A program made the translations under genes and the position numbers. DNA of 64,000 bases from DATIYF01 sp035517775. Its GTDB lineage: Bacteria; Acidobacteriota; Terriglobia; Terriglobales; Acidobacteriaceae. The notes under the pieces are model-generated. The model was not told where the DNA came from. It ran no database searches and was given only the letters and a program-made list of their open reading frames with translations. Shown piece after piece: positions 34,604-43,334 of this stretch (position 1 is its first letter; the number at the start of each line of letters is the position of its first letter). Where the stretch lies: positions 1 to 64,000 of the forward strand of contig DATIYF010000003.1 of the NCBI GenBank assembly GCA_035517775.1, in the 5' to 3' direction.

Positions 34604-36313
34604 TTGATCAAGCAGACCCAACTGCGACTGCTTCTGGTGGTTACGGTGCTCGGAGTGATCGGAGCCCTGGCGGCGCAGTTATTCACGTGGGCGCTGCGGC
34701 TTTGCGCACGAATTTTTCTTATCGGCATTGCCGGGTATCATCTGCCCGGCCTGCCGCAGGAAGGCGGCGCCCTTCGCCAGGTCATCGGCCCCCACGGCTT
34801 GTGGCTGGTTCCCGTCGCGACCACCTTGGGCGGCCTGGTTTCCGGGGTTCTGGTGTATACCTGGGCCCCCGAAGCCGAAGGCCACGGCACCGACACGGTG
34901 GTCAAGGCGTTTCACCGGGCCGGCGGTTTCATTCGCAGCCGGGTGGCGCCGCTGAAACTGGTCGCCTCAGCCATCACCATCGGCTCGGGCGGCTCGGCCG
35001 GGCGCGAAGGGCCGACGGCGCTGATTGGCGCCGGCATCGGTTCCATCTATGCCACCCTTACGCATTGCAGCGACGAAGAGCGCGAAGTCATCGTGCTCTC
35101 GGGTATGGCGGCGGGACTTTCGGCGGTCTTCCGCTCGCCCATCGGCGCCGCGTTCTTTGCCATCGAGGTGCTTTATAGCGGCGTGGATTTCGAATCGCGC
35201 TCGCTGCTCTACACCATGCTGGCCTCAGTAGTCGCTTATGGCGTGAATGGGCTTTTTGTCGGCTGGCAGCCTTTGTTCTACTTTCCGCCGGCGCCGGGCA
35301 AAATCGCCGCCCTGGATTATGCCTGGCTCGGCGTTCTGGCGGTCGCGGCCAGCCTGGTAGCTACCCTGCTGCCCGAGGTCTTCTACCGGCTGCGGGACGT
35401 GTTTCGCTCTCTGCCCTTCCCGCCGGCCTTCAACCCGGCCCTGGGAGGCCTGATGGTCGGCTTGATAGCCATCAAATTCCCTCAGGTGCTGGGCGGCGGC
35501 TACGGCTGGATTCAGGAAGCGATTGACGGCAGGCTCGCGATCAAGCTGCTGGTGGCTTTGCTGTTCCTGAAGGTTCTGGCCTTTGCCTGCACGGTCTCCT
35601 CCGGCGGCTCCGGGGGCGTTTTCGCGCCGACATTATTTGTGGGCGCCATGCTGGGCGGCTTTCTGTCCTCGGTTTCACACTTGCCTTCCGCCATGTTCGT
35701 GGTCCTGGGAATGACGGCGACCTTCGGCGCGGCCGCCCGCGTGCCTATCGCCTCCATGATGATGGTCACCGAGATGACCGGAGGCTATCGCCTGCTTCCG
35801 CCGGCGGCATTCGTGGTGTTGTTGAGCTATCTCATCCAGAACGTGCTTTCCGCGCGTCTGAAATACAAGAGCCTGTATGAGGCGCAAGTGCCGGGACGCG
35901 CCCAGTCGCCTGCCCGTTACGTGGAAAATGTTCAGCTGGCACTCAATCTGCTTGCCAACCGGCAACTTCCTCGCGCCGCGAAAATTGGCCACCTCGATCT
36001 GGTGGCCGTTCTCAACTCCGGCGTGCCGGTGCAGATGCCGGGGGGAAGGGAACTGAGCGTAGGCGCGTTGCGTCCGGAAAGCCCCATGGTAGGAAAGACA
36101 ATCGGGGACTGGCGTAAGGCGGAGGGCGGAAGGTGGCCGCAGGTCATCGCTATTCTGCGGAAGGGAAATATGATGCTTCCGCAAAAAGACACGATCTTGC
36201 AGAAAAGCGACTCGATCTTAACTGTAGGCTCGAGCCGGGCACGCAAGTTGATCGCTGAGCAACTGGCCCCTCTGCAGCTGGCAAAACCGCAGGATGCCGG
36301 CGATGACCGTTAG
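34604..36313 (+). CDS. ClC-type chloride channel/antiporter with C-terminal TrkA-C-like domain
   Basis: 569 aa from TTG 34604. ClC motifs: GSGGSAGREGP (selectivity filter and the gating glutamate), FRSPIGAAFFAIEVLY, SSGGSGGVFAPTLF and the late region with VTEMTGGY. Eleven or more hydrophobic segments span residues 8-430. After the membrane part, about 475-555 resembles a TrkA-C (RCK-C) regulatory domain (VGALRPESPMVGKTIGDW, LPQKDTILQKSDSILTVGS) in place of the common CBS pair. The glutamate suggests H+/Cl- exchange. Confidence 0.88.
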   Translation: MIKQTQLRLLLVVTVLGVIGALAAQLFTWALRLCARIFLIGIAGYHLPGLPQEGGALRQVIGPHGLWLVPVATTLGGLVSGVLVYTWAPEAEGHGTDTVVKAFHRAGGFIRSRVAPLKLVASAITIGSGGSAGREGPTALIGAGIGSIYATLTHCSDEEREVIVLSGMAAGLSAVFRSPIGAAFFAIEVLYSGVDFESRSLLYTMLASVVAYGVNGLFVGWQPLFYFPPAPGKIAALDYAWLGVLAVAASLVATLLPEVFYRLRDVFRSLPFPPAFNPALGGLMVGLIAIKFPQVLGGGYGWIQEAIDGRLAIKLLVALLFLKVLAFACTVSSGGSGGVFAPTLFVGAMLGGFLSSVSHLPSAMFVVLGMTATFGAAARVPIASMMMVTEMTGGYRLLPPAAFVVLLSYLIQNVLSARLKYKSLYEAQVPGRAQSPARYVENVQLALNLLANRQLPRAAKIGHLDLVAVLNSGVPVQMPGGRELSVGALRPESPMVGKTIGDWRKAEGGRWPQVIAILRKGNMMLPQKDTILQKSDSILTVGSSRARKLIAEQLAPLQLAKPQDAGDDR

Positions 36314-36440
36314 CCCCCGGTCCGAAAGCAGACTTGGCGCGCGCACGTGCGTAACCTGCACCTGCCCGGCGGCGGGCGCTAGGGTGTGATTGCGGTGGTA
36401 AGATCAGGTTTCAGCCCCAGAGGATAGTTAGAGCTCAGCC

Positions 36441-37493
36441 ATGCCCACAACCATGCTGGCGGTGGTTAAGCCGGAGCCGGCGCCTGGCGCAGAGGTGCGG
36501 GAAGTCAAGATTCCTGTTTTCGCTGCTAATGAGGTGCTGGTCAAGGTCTCAGTGGCTTCCATCTGCGGCACCGACCTGCACATTTATGAGTGGGACCGCT
36601 GGGCGCAAGGGCGCATTCACCCTCCGCTGATTCCCGGACACGAGTTTTGTGGGGAAGTTGTCGCTTACGGCGGCGAAGTGACCAGCGTGAAAGAGGGAGA
36701 CTTTGTTTCCGCCGAAATGCACGTCGCCTGCGGCAAGTGCCTGCAATGTCGCACCGGCGAATCGCACATCTGCCAGAACGTAAAGATTATCGGGGTAGAT
36801 GCCGACGGGGCCTTCGCCGAGTATGTGGTCATTCCGGAGTCGAATATCTGGAAGCTTGATCCCGCCATTCCCAAGGAGTACGCCTCCATTCTCGACCCGC
36901 TGGGGAACGCGGTGCACACGGTTCTGGCGGGCGAGATTGCGGCCAAGACGGTTGCGGTTACCGGCTGCGGCCCGATCGGATTGTTTTCCATTGCCGTAGC
37001 GCGGGCGGTGGGCGCGGCCCAGGTGATCGCCATAGAAGTCAACGAGCACCGGCGGCGAATCGCCAAAGAGATGAAGGCCGACGTGGCGCTCGATCCTTCA
37101 AGAGAGGATGTGCGGGCAGTGGTGGCCGAGCGAACAGGCGGGCTGGGCGTGGATGTGGTCCTCGAAATGGCCGGCCACCCCAGCGCGATACGAACCGCCT
37201 TCGACATCGTGCGCCGCGGCGGCAGAATTTCTCTTCTCGGGCTCACCAACAAGCCAATTTCTCTCAACTTTTCCGAAGACATCATTTTCAAAGGGATCAC
37301 CGTTCAGGGCATCAATGGTCGGCGCATGTACCAGACCTGGTACCAGATGACGGCTCTCTTGAAAGCCGGCAAGCTGAACCTTCATCCCGTGATTACCGAT
37401 CGCATCCCTATGAAAGACTTCCCGAAGGCCATGGAGCGGCTGAAGACCGGCGAGGCAAGCAAGATTTTGGTGTATCCGAACGGAGTGCGATAG
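36441..37493 (+). CDS. tdh: L-threonine 3-dehydrogenase
   Basis: 350 aa zinc alcohol dehydrogenase. Catalytic zinc region ICGTDLHIYEWDRWAQ with PGHEFCGEV; structural zinc cysteines in CGKCLQCRTGESHIC; NAD site TGCGPIGLFSIAVARAVGA. GRRMYQTWYQM and the overall length are specific for Tdh. It oxidises threonine to 2-amino-3-ketobutyrate. The usual partner kbl is not in the window. Confidence 0.93.
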   Translation: MPTTMLAVVKPEPAPGAEVREVKIPVFAANEVLVKVSVASICGTDLHIYEWDRWAQGRIHPPLIPGHEFCGEVVAYGGEVTSVKEGDFVSAEMHVACGKCLQCRTGESHICQNVKIIGVDADGAFAEYVVIPESNIWKLDPAIPKEYASILDPLGNAVHTVLAGEIAAKTVAVTGCGPIGLFSIAVARAVGAAQVIAIEVNEHRRRIAKEMKADVALDPSREDVRAVVAERTGGLGVDVVLEMAGHPSAIRTAFDIVRRGGRISLLGLTNKPISLNFSEDIIFKGITVQGINGRRMYQTWYQMTALLKAGKLNLHPVITDRIPMKDFPKAMERLKTGEASKILVYPNGVR

Positions 37494-37502
37494 CTTGCCG
37501 CA

Positions 37503-38186
37503 TCAAGCTCCCGCGGGCAGCTTCACAATTCTTTGCCGGATGGCGTAGGTGACCAACTGCGCCTTATTGTGGATGTTCAGCTTGCGCATGAGGTTGAACT
37601 TGTGGGCTTCGACCGTCTTCACGCTTAAGCCCAGGTGCTGGGCAATCTGCCGCACGGAATTTCCTTCGGCAATGAGCTTCACCACCTCGCGCTCGCGGGG
37701 CGTCAGGAAAGAGCCACGAATGCGACCTCCGGCAGCGGTCCCGCCCGCCGAAGCGGATTCCCCCATAACCGCCGGACTTACATACTGGCCGCCTTCTGCG
37801 ATCTTTCGCACCGCCTGGATCAGCTTGGGAGCTGGCGTATCCTTCAGCAGATAGCCGCCCGCGCCCGCCTCCATCCCCTGGCGCAGATAGTCCTCATCTT
37901 CATACATGGTCAGGAAGAGGACCCGGGTCTCCGGGCAATGCGCGGTGATGAGGCGCGCCGCCTCAAAGCTGGAGAGGCCGGGCATGCCGATATCCATCAG
38001 AACGACTTTGGGGCTGAGCTCCTGCACTAATTCCAGGGCGCGCGCGGCATCGCTGGCATCGCCTACCACTTCAAGGTCGGGCTCGCCTTCGAGCAGGCGC
38101 CGCAGGCCCTCGCGGAACAGGGTGTGATCGTCAACTACCAGGCACGTGATGGACATGGTACCGGAGTTGGATGTCAGTAGTGGCAT
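37503..38186 (-). CDS. NarL/FixJ-type response regulator
   Basis: 227 aa from ATG 38186. This start overlaps the stop of the upstream kinase gene (TAATG), indicating coupling; an internal ATG at 38156 begins closer to the domain (MSITCLVVDDHTLFREG). Receiver domain with VVDDH, phospho-Asp in KVVLMDIGMPG and Lys in LLKDT. LuxR-type helix-turn-helix at the C-terminus (LTPREREVVKLIAEGNSVRQIAQHLGLSVKTVEAHKFNLMRKL). It forms a two-component pair with the kinase upstream. Confidence 0.93.
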   Translation of the reverse strand: MPLLTSNSGTMSITCLVVDDHTLFREGLRRLLEGEPDLEVVGDASDAARALELVQELSPKVVLMDIGMPGLSSFEAARLITAHCPETRVLFLTMYEDEDYLRQGMEAGAGGYLLKDTPAPKLIQAVRKIAEGGQYVSPAVMGESASAGGTAAGGRIRGSFLTPREREVVKLIAEGNSVRQIAQHLGLSVKTVEAHKFNLMRKLNIHNKAQLVTYAIRQRIVKLPAGA

Positions 38187-39082
38187 TAGCGTGCAGCAGC
38201 CAAACGCGGAGAACCGGCGTGGGTGGGGGTCGCCGGGGCCGAACTCTCGCGGGCTGAACCAGTTCGGGGCATTCCCGGACCTGGCAATTGGGCCACATTG
38301 CGGCCGCCGGAGGGCGCCACCGTGGCCATAGTTCTGAGAGTTTGCCCGGATTTGGCTGTTGTCTCGAACCTTGCAACCCGGGGGGCCGGAAGCACCACCT
38401 TGATGCTTACGCCGCCTTCTTTGCGCGTGCTGATGCGAACCTTTCCGCCCAGCGCAGCCACCCGTTCCCGCATCCCGAGGAGGCCGAAAGCTCCGCCTCG
38501 TGAGCCGCGCTTGGCAGGAAATCCGATGCCATCATCTTCCACCAGCAGGCTGGCCCCGCCCTTGCCGCCTTCCAGGCGCACGCTGAAGTTTCGCGCCTGC
38601 GAGTGCTTGACGATGTTGTGCAGAGCCTCCTGCAGGCAGCGGTAGAGCGCAATTTCCATCTCGTGGCCCAGCGGCCCCGGGTCTCGTGGAATCGTGACCG
38701 AAGCCAACATGCCCGTGCTTCGGCACAGCTCGCGCACTTCTTTGCGGATGGCGGCCAGCAACCCCATTTCTTCCAGAACTCGGGGCGAGAGCCGCCCCAC
38801 GATGCGGCGCAGGTCTTCAATGGCATGATCGAGCAGGCGCAGCGCCTCCTGCGCTTTCAAGCGCGCCTCGGGACTCAGGCTTTCGCTGGCCAGCATGCCC
38901 AGGTACAAGCGCAGAACCATCAACCCCTGGCCGGTGCCATCATGCAGCTCGCGGCTGATGCGCTTGCGCTCTTCCTCCTGCGCCTGCACCAGGTGACGCG
39001 ACAGCTCCGAGGCGTAAGGCCCCAGCGCCTTCAGTGCGCGAGCAGACTTCTTCCCTTTTGCGGGGGAGCGTGCAGGCATCAT
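38186..39082 (-). CDS. soluble NarL-partner histidine kinase (HisKA_3)
   Basis: 298 aa from ATG 39082 (or the adjacent ATG 39079), with GAGG just upstream; a longer frame to 39157 lacks support. Dimerisation and phosphorylation helix EEERKRISRELHDGTGQGL, then a HATPase domain with ALHNIVKHSQA, VEDDGIGFP and GLLGMRERV. There is no sensor domain or membrane helix, so the signal must come from another protein or from inside the cell. The last 65 residues are low-complexity. Stop overlaps the response regulator start. Confidence 0.88.
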   Translation of the reverse strand: MMPARSPAKGKKSARALKALGPYASELSRHLVQAQEEERKRISRELHDGTGQGLMVLRLYLGMLASESLSPEARLKAQEALRLLDHAIEDLRRIVGRLSPRVLEEMGLLAAIRKEVRELCRSTGMLASVTIPRDPGPLGHEMEIALYRCLQEALHNIVKHSQARNFSVRLEGGKGGASLLVEDDGIGFPAKRGSRGGAFGLLGMRERVAALGGKVRISTRKEGGVSIKVVLPAPRVARFETTAKSGQTLRTMATVAPSGGRNVAQLPGPGMPRTGSARESSAPATPTHAGSPRLAAAR

Positions 39083-39263
39083 TGACCTCGGGGCCAGACG
39101 AGATGAAAACGGCGTGCGGCGCGGCTTTTGGTGCGAATCGCGCACCGAAGGTTGCACGTAAAACTGCCCTATTCTATCAAGCCGAAGGCTGGTCTTCCAA
39201 GGTCACAGGCGGCAAAAATCTACCCAAAGGCCTATGTCTTCCGGCGAAAGCCAGCCAATCGGA

Positions 39264-39269
39264 TACAAT
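39264..39269 (+). promoter_or_regulatory. -10 box of aroC with a very short leader
   Basis: TACAAT lies 10 nt before the aroC ATG, with only weak purine content (AGGG) between. The mRNA leader would be about 3 nt. No clear -35 is seen. Confidence 0.35.
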
Positions 39270-39279
39270 CCAGGGTTCC

Positions 39280-40452
39280 ATGTTGCGCTATTTCACCTCC
39301 GGAGAGTCGCACGGCGAAGCCCTGGTGGCCTTCCTCTCCGGCCTGCCCGCAGGGCTGCAGGTGGACCTTGCCTTTGTGGACCGCGAATTGTGGAGGCGGC
39401 AGCAGGGCTACGGCCGCGGCGGGCGCATGAAAATCGAAACCGACAAGGCCCACATCCTCTCTGGAGTGCGCCAGGGGGCTACGATCGGCTCGCCCATCGC
39501 CGTATTGCTCGAGAACAAAGACTGGAAGAACTGGCAGGAAGCGTTGCCCGTTGAGCCGGGAAGCCCCGAGAAGCACAAGCCTGTGGCCTCACCTCGCCCC
39601 GGTCACGCTGATCTGGCCGGGGCATTGAAATATAACTTCCCCGAGGCGCGTTACGTGCTGGAACGGGCTTCGGCCCGCGAATCGGCCGCCCGCGTGGCCG
39701 CAGGCGCGCTGGCCAAACTGTTTCTTAAGGAGCTGGGCATCGAGGTGCTGAGCCACGTAGTGGCCGTGGGCGGAGCGGTTCTGGCAAAAGAAGCGGCCTG
39801 GCAGCAGATTTTCGAAGCCTGCGCCCGGAATGAGATATTGCTCAACTGCACCGATGCGGAAGCCGAACAGCGCATGAAGGAAGAGGTGGATAAAGCCCTG
39901 CGCACGGGAGACTCCGTGGGCGGAATATTCGAAGTCGTGGCCCACAACGTTCCTCCCGGGCTCGGCACCTACGCGCAGTGGGATGAGCGCCTGGATGGAT
40001 TGCTGGCAGGCGCGGTCATGTCTCTGCAGGCGGTCAAAGCGGTCGAGATCGGCGCGGGGGTTGTGGCTGCGACTTCCCTCGGCTCCTCGGTGCATGATGA
40101 AATAGGTTATGGGGCGGAGCATCGTTTTACCGGCTTTACCCGCGCCCGCAACAATGCCGGCGGAATTGAAGGTGGGGTTTCCAACGGCGAAGAAATCCGG
40201 GTGCGCGGTTATCTCAAGCCGATTTCTACTCTGCGGCGGCCATTGCAATCGGTGGACTTTGCCACCCGCGAACCGGTGAAGGCGGCCTACGAACGCTCCG
40301 ATGTGTGCGTGGTGCCCGCCGCCGGGGTTGCCGCCGAAGCAATGGTTGCGCTTACCCTTGCCCGCTGCGCCCTGGAGAAGTTCGGCGGAGACTCCATGCA
40401 GGAAACCCGCCGCAATTGGAACGGGTATCTGGAGCAGCTCAAGAATTACTGA
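39280..40452 (+). CDS. aroC: chorismate synthase
   Basis: 390 aa from ATG 39280 (MLRYFTSGESHGEALVAFL). Family signatures: GESHGEA, SPRPGHADLAGALKY, ERASARESAARVAAGA and FTRARNNAGGIEGGVSNGEEI. It converts EPSP to chorismate with reduced FMN, the last step of the shikimate pathway. The longer frame upstream crosses the kinase promoter region and is not protein-like. 20 bp to def. Confidence 0.96.
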   Translation: MLRYFTSGESHGEALVAFLSGLPAGLQVDLAFVDRELWRRQQGYGRGGRMKIETDKAHILSGVRQGATIGSPIAVLLENKDWKNWQEALPVEPGSPEKHKPVASPRPGHADLAGALKYNFPEARYVLERASARESAARVAAGALAKLFLKELGIEVLSHVVAVGGAVLAKEAAWQQIFEACARNEILLNCTDAEAEQRMKEEVDKALRTGDSVGGIFEVVAHNVPPGLGTYAQWDERLDGLLAGAVMSLQAVKAVEIGAGVVAATSLGSSVHDEIGYGAEHRFTGFTRARNNAGGIEGGVSNGEEIRVRGYLKPISTLRRPLQSVDFATREPVKAAYERSDVCVVPAAGVAAEAMVALTLARCALEKFGGDSMQETRRNWNGYLEQLKNY

Positions 40453-40472
40453 TTACGGACGACAGACGAGGC

Positions 40473-40982
40473 ATGATCTATCCCATTGTGAAGTTCGGCG
40501 ATCCGGTTCTGGAGAAGACCGCCGAACCCGTGACCGTCTTTGACGAGGCACTGAAGAAACTGGTCGAGGATATGTTCGAATCCATGTACGAGGCGCGGGG
40601 CGTGGGCCTGGCTGCTCCGCAAATCGGCATCTCCAGGCGACTGGCGGTGATTGACGTCAGCTTCAAAGAAGACCCTGCCGCCAAGCTGGTTCTGGCTAAC
40701 CCGCAGATCATTCATACCGAAGGCAAGAACCGGCAGAATGAAGGCTGCCTGAGCCTGCCGGAGTTTCGTGAGCCGGTCACCCGGGCCAAGAAAGTGACCA
40801 TCCGGGCGCAGGACGTAAACGGTAAGTGGTATGAGAAAACCGGCGAGGAGATTCTTGCCCGTGCTTTTCTCCATGAAACCGACCACCTCGACGGCAAGCT
40901 CTACATCAGCCACATCAGCGCGCTCAAGCGCGACTTGATCAAGCGCAAAGTCCGTAAACTGATGAAAGCGGGAGAATGGTAA
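40473..40982 (+). CDS. def: peptide deformylase
   Basis: 169 aa from ATG 40473. The three PDF motifs are intact: GVGLAAPQIG, EGCLSLPEF and HETDHLDG (metal His residues and Glu). It removes formyl groups from new proteins. fmt follows, giving the usual def-fmt pair, after an AT-rich gap with octamer repeats. Confidence 0.96.
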   Translation: MIYPIVKFGDPVLEKTAEPVTVFDEALKKLVEDMFESMYEARGVGLAAPQIGISRRLAVIDVSFKEDPAAKLVLANPQIIHTEGKNRQNEGCLSLPEFREPVTRAKKVTIRAQDVNGKWYEKTGEEILARAFLHETDHLDGKLYISHISALKRDLIKRKVRKLMKAGEW

Positions 40983-40994
40983 AAACGATTCCCC

Positions 40995-41077
40995 ATTTTG
41001 TAGTCGGATAATTTCGCAATTTTGTAATGTGGCGGGTTTTCAGATTACCCAATTACCCGGTTATCAAATTACAAAAT
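40995..41077. repeat. AT-rich octamer repeats forming an inverted pair between def and fmt
   Basis: ATTTTGTAAT (41020-41029) is the exact reverse complement of ATTACAAAAT (41068-41077). The right arm is a run of degenerate octamers (GATTACCC, AATTACCC, GGTTATCA, AATTACAA), and the left arm reads similarly on the other strand. The base composition differs sharply from the flanks. Confidence 0.6.
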
Positions 41078-41081
41078 CTCC

Positions 41082-42044
41082 TTGCCTCGATCCCTCAACC
41101 TCGTCTTCTGCGGCACGCCGCGCTTTGCCGTGCCCACTCTGGCCAGGGTAGTGGAAACCGGGCTCCAGGTGAACCTCGTGGTCACCCAGCCGGATCGGCC
41201 GCGCGGCCGAGGGATGGAGGTTGCGTTCTCCCCCGTCAAGCAGTTGGCGCTGGAGCTTGGCCTGCCGGTGGTGCAGCCGGAAAAAATCAAAAACAACCAA
41301 GAGTTTCAGCAACAACTGACCGCGCTCGGTTCCGAGGCAATCGTCGTGGTCGGCTACGGCCGCATCATCCCGCCGTGGATGCTCTCGCTGCCGCCGCTCG
41401 GCAACGTCAACTTGCACGGCTCGCTTCTTCCCAGGTACCGCGGCGCCGCGCCCATTCAGTGGGCCATCGCCCGCGGCGAGACGGTCACGGGCGTCACTAC
41501 CATGCGCCTTGACGCCGGCCTGGATACCGGCGACATTCTGCTGCAGAAATCCGTTCCCATTGCAGCCAGCGACACTGCCGATTCGCTCGCGCCACGCCTC
41601 GCGGAAATCGGGGCTGATCTCATGGTCGAGACTCTTCGCGGCCTGCAGGCTGGCTCCATCCATCCACGGCCCCAGGATCATTCGCAGGCGACGCTGGCCC
41701 CGATCCTCAAGAAAGAAGATGGGCGCATGGATTTTCATCGCCCCGCCTCTGAACTCTACAATCGGCTTCGCGGCTTTCAGCCCTGGCCGGGGGCGTATAC
41801 CACCTTCCGCAACAGGAATCTCGCGGTGTGGGCGGCGCGGCCGGTTGAGCACGAACTTGTGCGGGCGGAATTGAGCGTAAGCGCTGACCAACTGATCGTG
41901 GGCTGCGCTCCGGGCACTGCGCTCGAACTGCTTGAACTCCAGCCCGAAGGCAAGAAACGCATGCCAGCAAAAGATTTCATCCACGGTTACCGTCCTCACA
42001 GCGGTGAGAAGCTCGGCGAGCAGCCGGCTGTTCCTGAGGGCTGA
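41082..42044 (+). CDS. fmt: methionyl-tRNA formyltransferase
   Basis: 320 aa from TTG 41082 (reading LNLVFCGTPRFAVPTL soon after). Formyl-THF binding and active site: NVNLHGSLLPRYRGAAPIQWAI, then TTMRLDAGLDTGDIL. C-terminal domain from about residue 210. It formylates Met-tRNAfMet, paired with def. No ATG exists near the domain start, and the weak TTG start may keep expression low. Confidence 0.93.
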   Translation: MPRSLNLVFCGTPRFAVPTLARVVETGLQVNLVVTQPDRPRGRGMEVAFSPVKQLALELGLPVVQPEKIKNNQEFQQQLTALGSEAIVVVGYGRIIPPWMLSLPPLGNVNLHGSLLPRYRGAAPIQWAIARGETVTGVTTMRLDAGLDTGDILLQKSVPIAASDTADSLAPRLAEIGADLMVETLRGLQAGSIHPRPQDHSQATLAPILKKEDGRMDFHRPASELYNRLRGFQPWPGAYTTFRNRNLAVWAARPVEHELVRAELSVSADQLIVGCAPGTALELLELQPEGKKRMPAKDFIHGYRPHSGEKLGEQPAVPEG

Positions 42045-42120
42045 AATCCGAGAGCTGGGAATCCCGGCGGCATTGCGTCGCGAGCAGCTTTGGAGTGGAG
42101 TTGTTCCAGGAGGCAGAAGC

Positions 42121-43263
42121 CTAGGCCCGCGACTGAGAGACGAGTTGCGGCTCAGCCGGCTCGCCCAGGCGCTCGCGCAGAATGCGCAGCATGCGGCGTA
42201 GAGGCTCAGCGGCGCCCCACAGCAGTTGATCGCCCACGGTAAAGGCGCCCAGGTACTCGCGCCCGAGCGCGAGCTTGTGCAAGCGGCCGATGGGGACCTG
42301 CAGCTTGCCCGAAACCGCGGTCGGGGTCAGGTCACGGATTGTAGACTGCTTGTCATTGGGCACGACGCGAACCCATTCATTATTTGCCGCGATCAGTCCT
42401 TCGATCTCCGGCAGAGGCACGTCCCGCTTGAGCTTGATGGTCAATCCCTGGCTATGGCAGCGCATGGTGCCCACGCGCACGCAGATTCCATCCACGGGCA
42501 CGGGTGGGTTGAGACCCATGATTTTGTTGGTCTCGGCCATGCCTTTCCATTCTTCTTTGCTCTGGCCGCCGGGCATTTCTTTGTCAATCCAGGGCAAAAG
42601 ACTGCCCGCCAAAGGCGCCCCGAACTCCGTGGTCGGAAGCGATGAAGAGCGCTGCGCTGCAATCACCATGCGGTCCACTTCTAGCGCATTTTCGGAGGGG
42701 GATTGGCGTACCGGATCCACCAGGCAATTCATCTGCTGCACCAGTTGCAGCACCTTGGCTGCGCCGGCGCCGGAGGCCGCCTGATAAGTCATGGTGCTGA
42801 TCCACTCCACCACGCCCGCCTTCAGCAGTCCGGCAACTGCCATCAGCATCAGGCTGACCGTGCAATTACCACCCGCATAGGTGCGAACGCCCTTGGCCAG
42901 GCCGCGCTCAATGACATCGGCATTCACCGGATCTAGAATGATGACCGCGTCCGGCTCCATGCGCAGAGTGGAAGCGGCGTCAATCCAGTAGCCCCTCCAG
43001 CCGCTCTGGCGCAGCGGGCCGTAGATTTCCTGGGTGTATTCCCCGCCCTGGCAGGTGATGAGCACGTCGCAGCCGGCCAGCGCCTTCAGATCGCGGGCAT
43101 TACGCAGAGTTCCGCCAGCCCCCTCCTTGGGGGCCTCGCCGCCGGCGTTCGAAGTCGAAAAGAACACCGCCTCCAGGCCAGCAAAGTCGCTCTCCTCGCG
43201 CATGCGCTGCATGAGGACGCTGCCCACCATCCCTCTCCAGCCGATGAATCCAGTGCGTAGCAT
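42121..43263 (-). CDS. asd: aspartate-semialdehyde dehydrogenase
   Basis: 380 aa. NADP-binding FIGWRGMVGSVLMQRM (residues 7-21), active-site Cys134 in GGNCTVSLML (Cys135 in E. coli) and SGAGAAKVL. This is the E. coli-type Asd, longer than the Gram-positive type. It makes aspartate semialdehyde for lysine, threonine, methionine and cell-wall diaminopimelate. An inverted repeat lies just before the start. Confidence 0.95.
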   Translation of the reverse strand: MLRTGFIGWRGMVGSVLMQRMREESDFAGLEAVFFSTSNAGGEAPKEGAGGTLRNARDLKALAGCDVLITCQGGEYTQEIYGPLRQSGWRGYWIDAASTLRMEPDAVIILDPVNADVIERGLAKGVRTYAGGNCTVSLMLMAVAGLLKAGVVEWISTMTYQAASGAGAAKVLQLVQQMNCLVDPVRQSPSENALEVDRMVIAAQRSSSLPTTEFGAPLAGSLLPWIDKEMPGGQSKEEWKGMAETNKIMGLNPPVPVDGICVRVGTMRCHSQGLTIKLKRDVPLPEIEGLIAANNEWVRVVPNDKQSTIRDLTPTAVSGKLQVPIGRLHKLALGREYLGAFTVGDQLLWGAAEPLRRMLRILRERLGEPAEPQLVSQSRA

Positions 43264-43271
43264 AGGGAAAA

Positions 43272-43291
43272 AGTACAGGTATTAGTGTACT
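43272..43291. promoter_or_regulatory. inverted repeat upstream of asd
   Basis: AGTACA-N8-TGTACT starts 9 bp before the asd start codon. The 8-bp centre on the reverse strand (CTAATACC) includes a -10-like TAATAC. It could be an operator or a leader hairpin. No lysine riboswitch fits in the 71-bp gap. Confidence 0.4.
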
Positions 43292-43334
43292 AGATGGAAT
43301 GCACCATCGTAGCCGACGCGCGGAGACGGCAATT

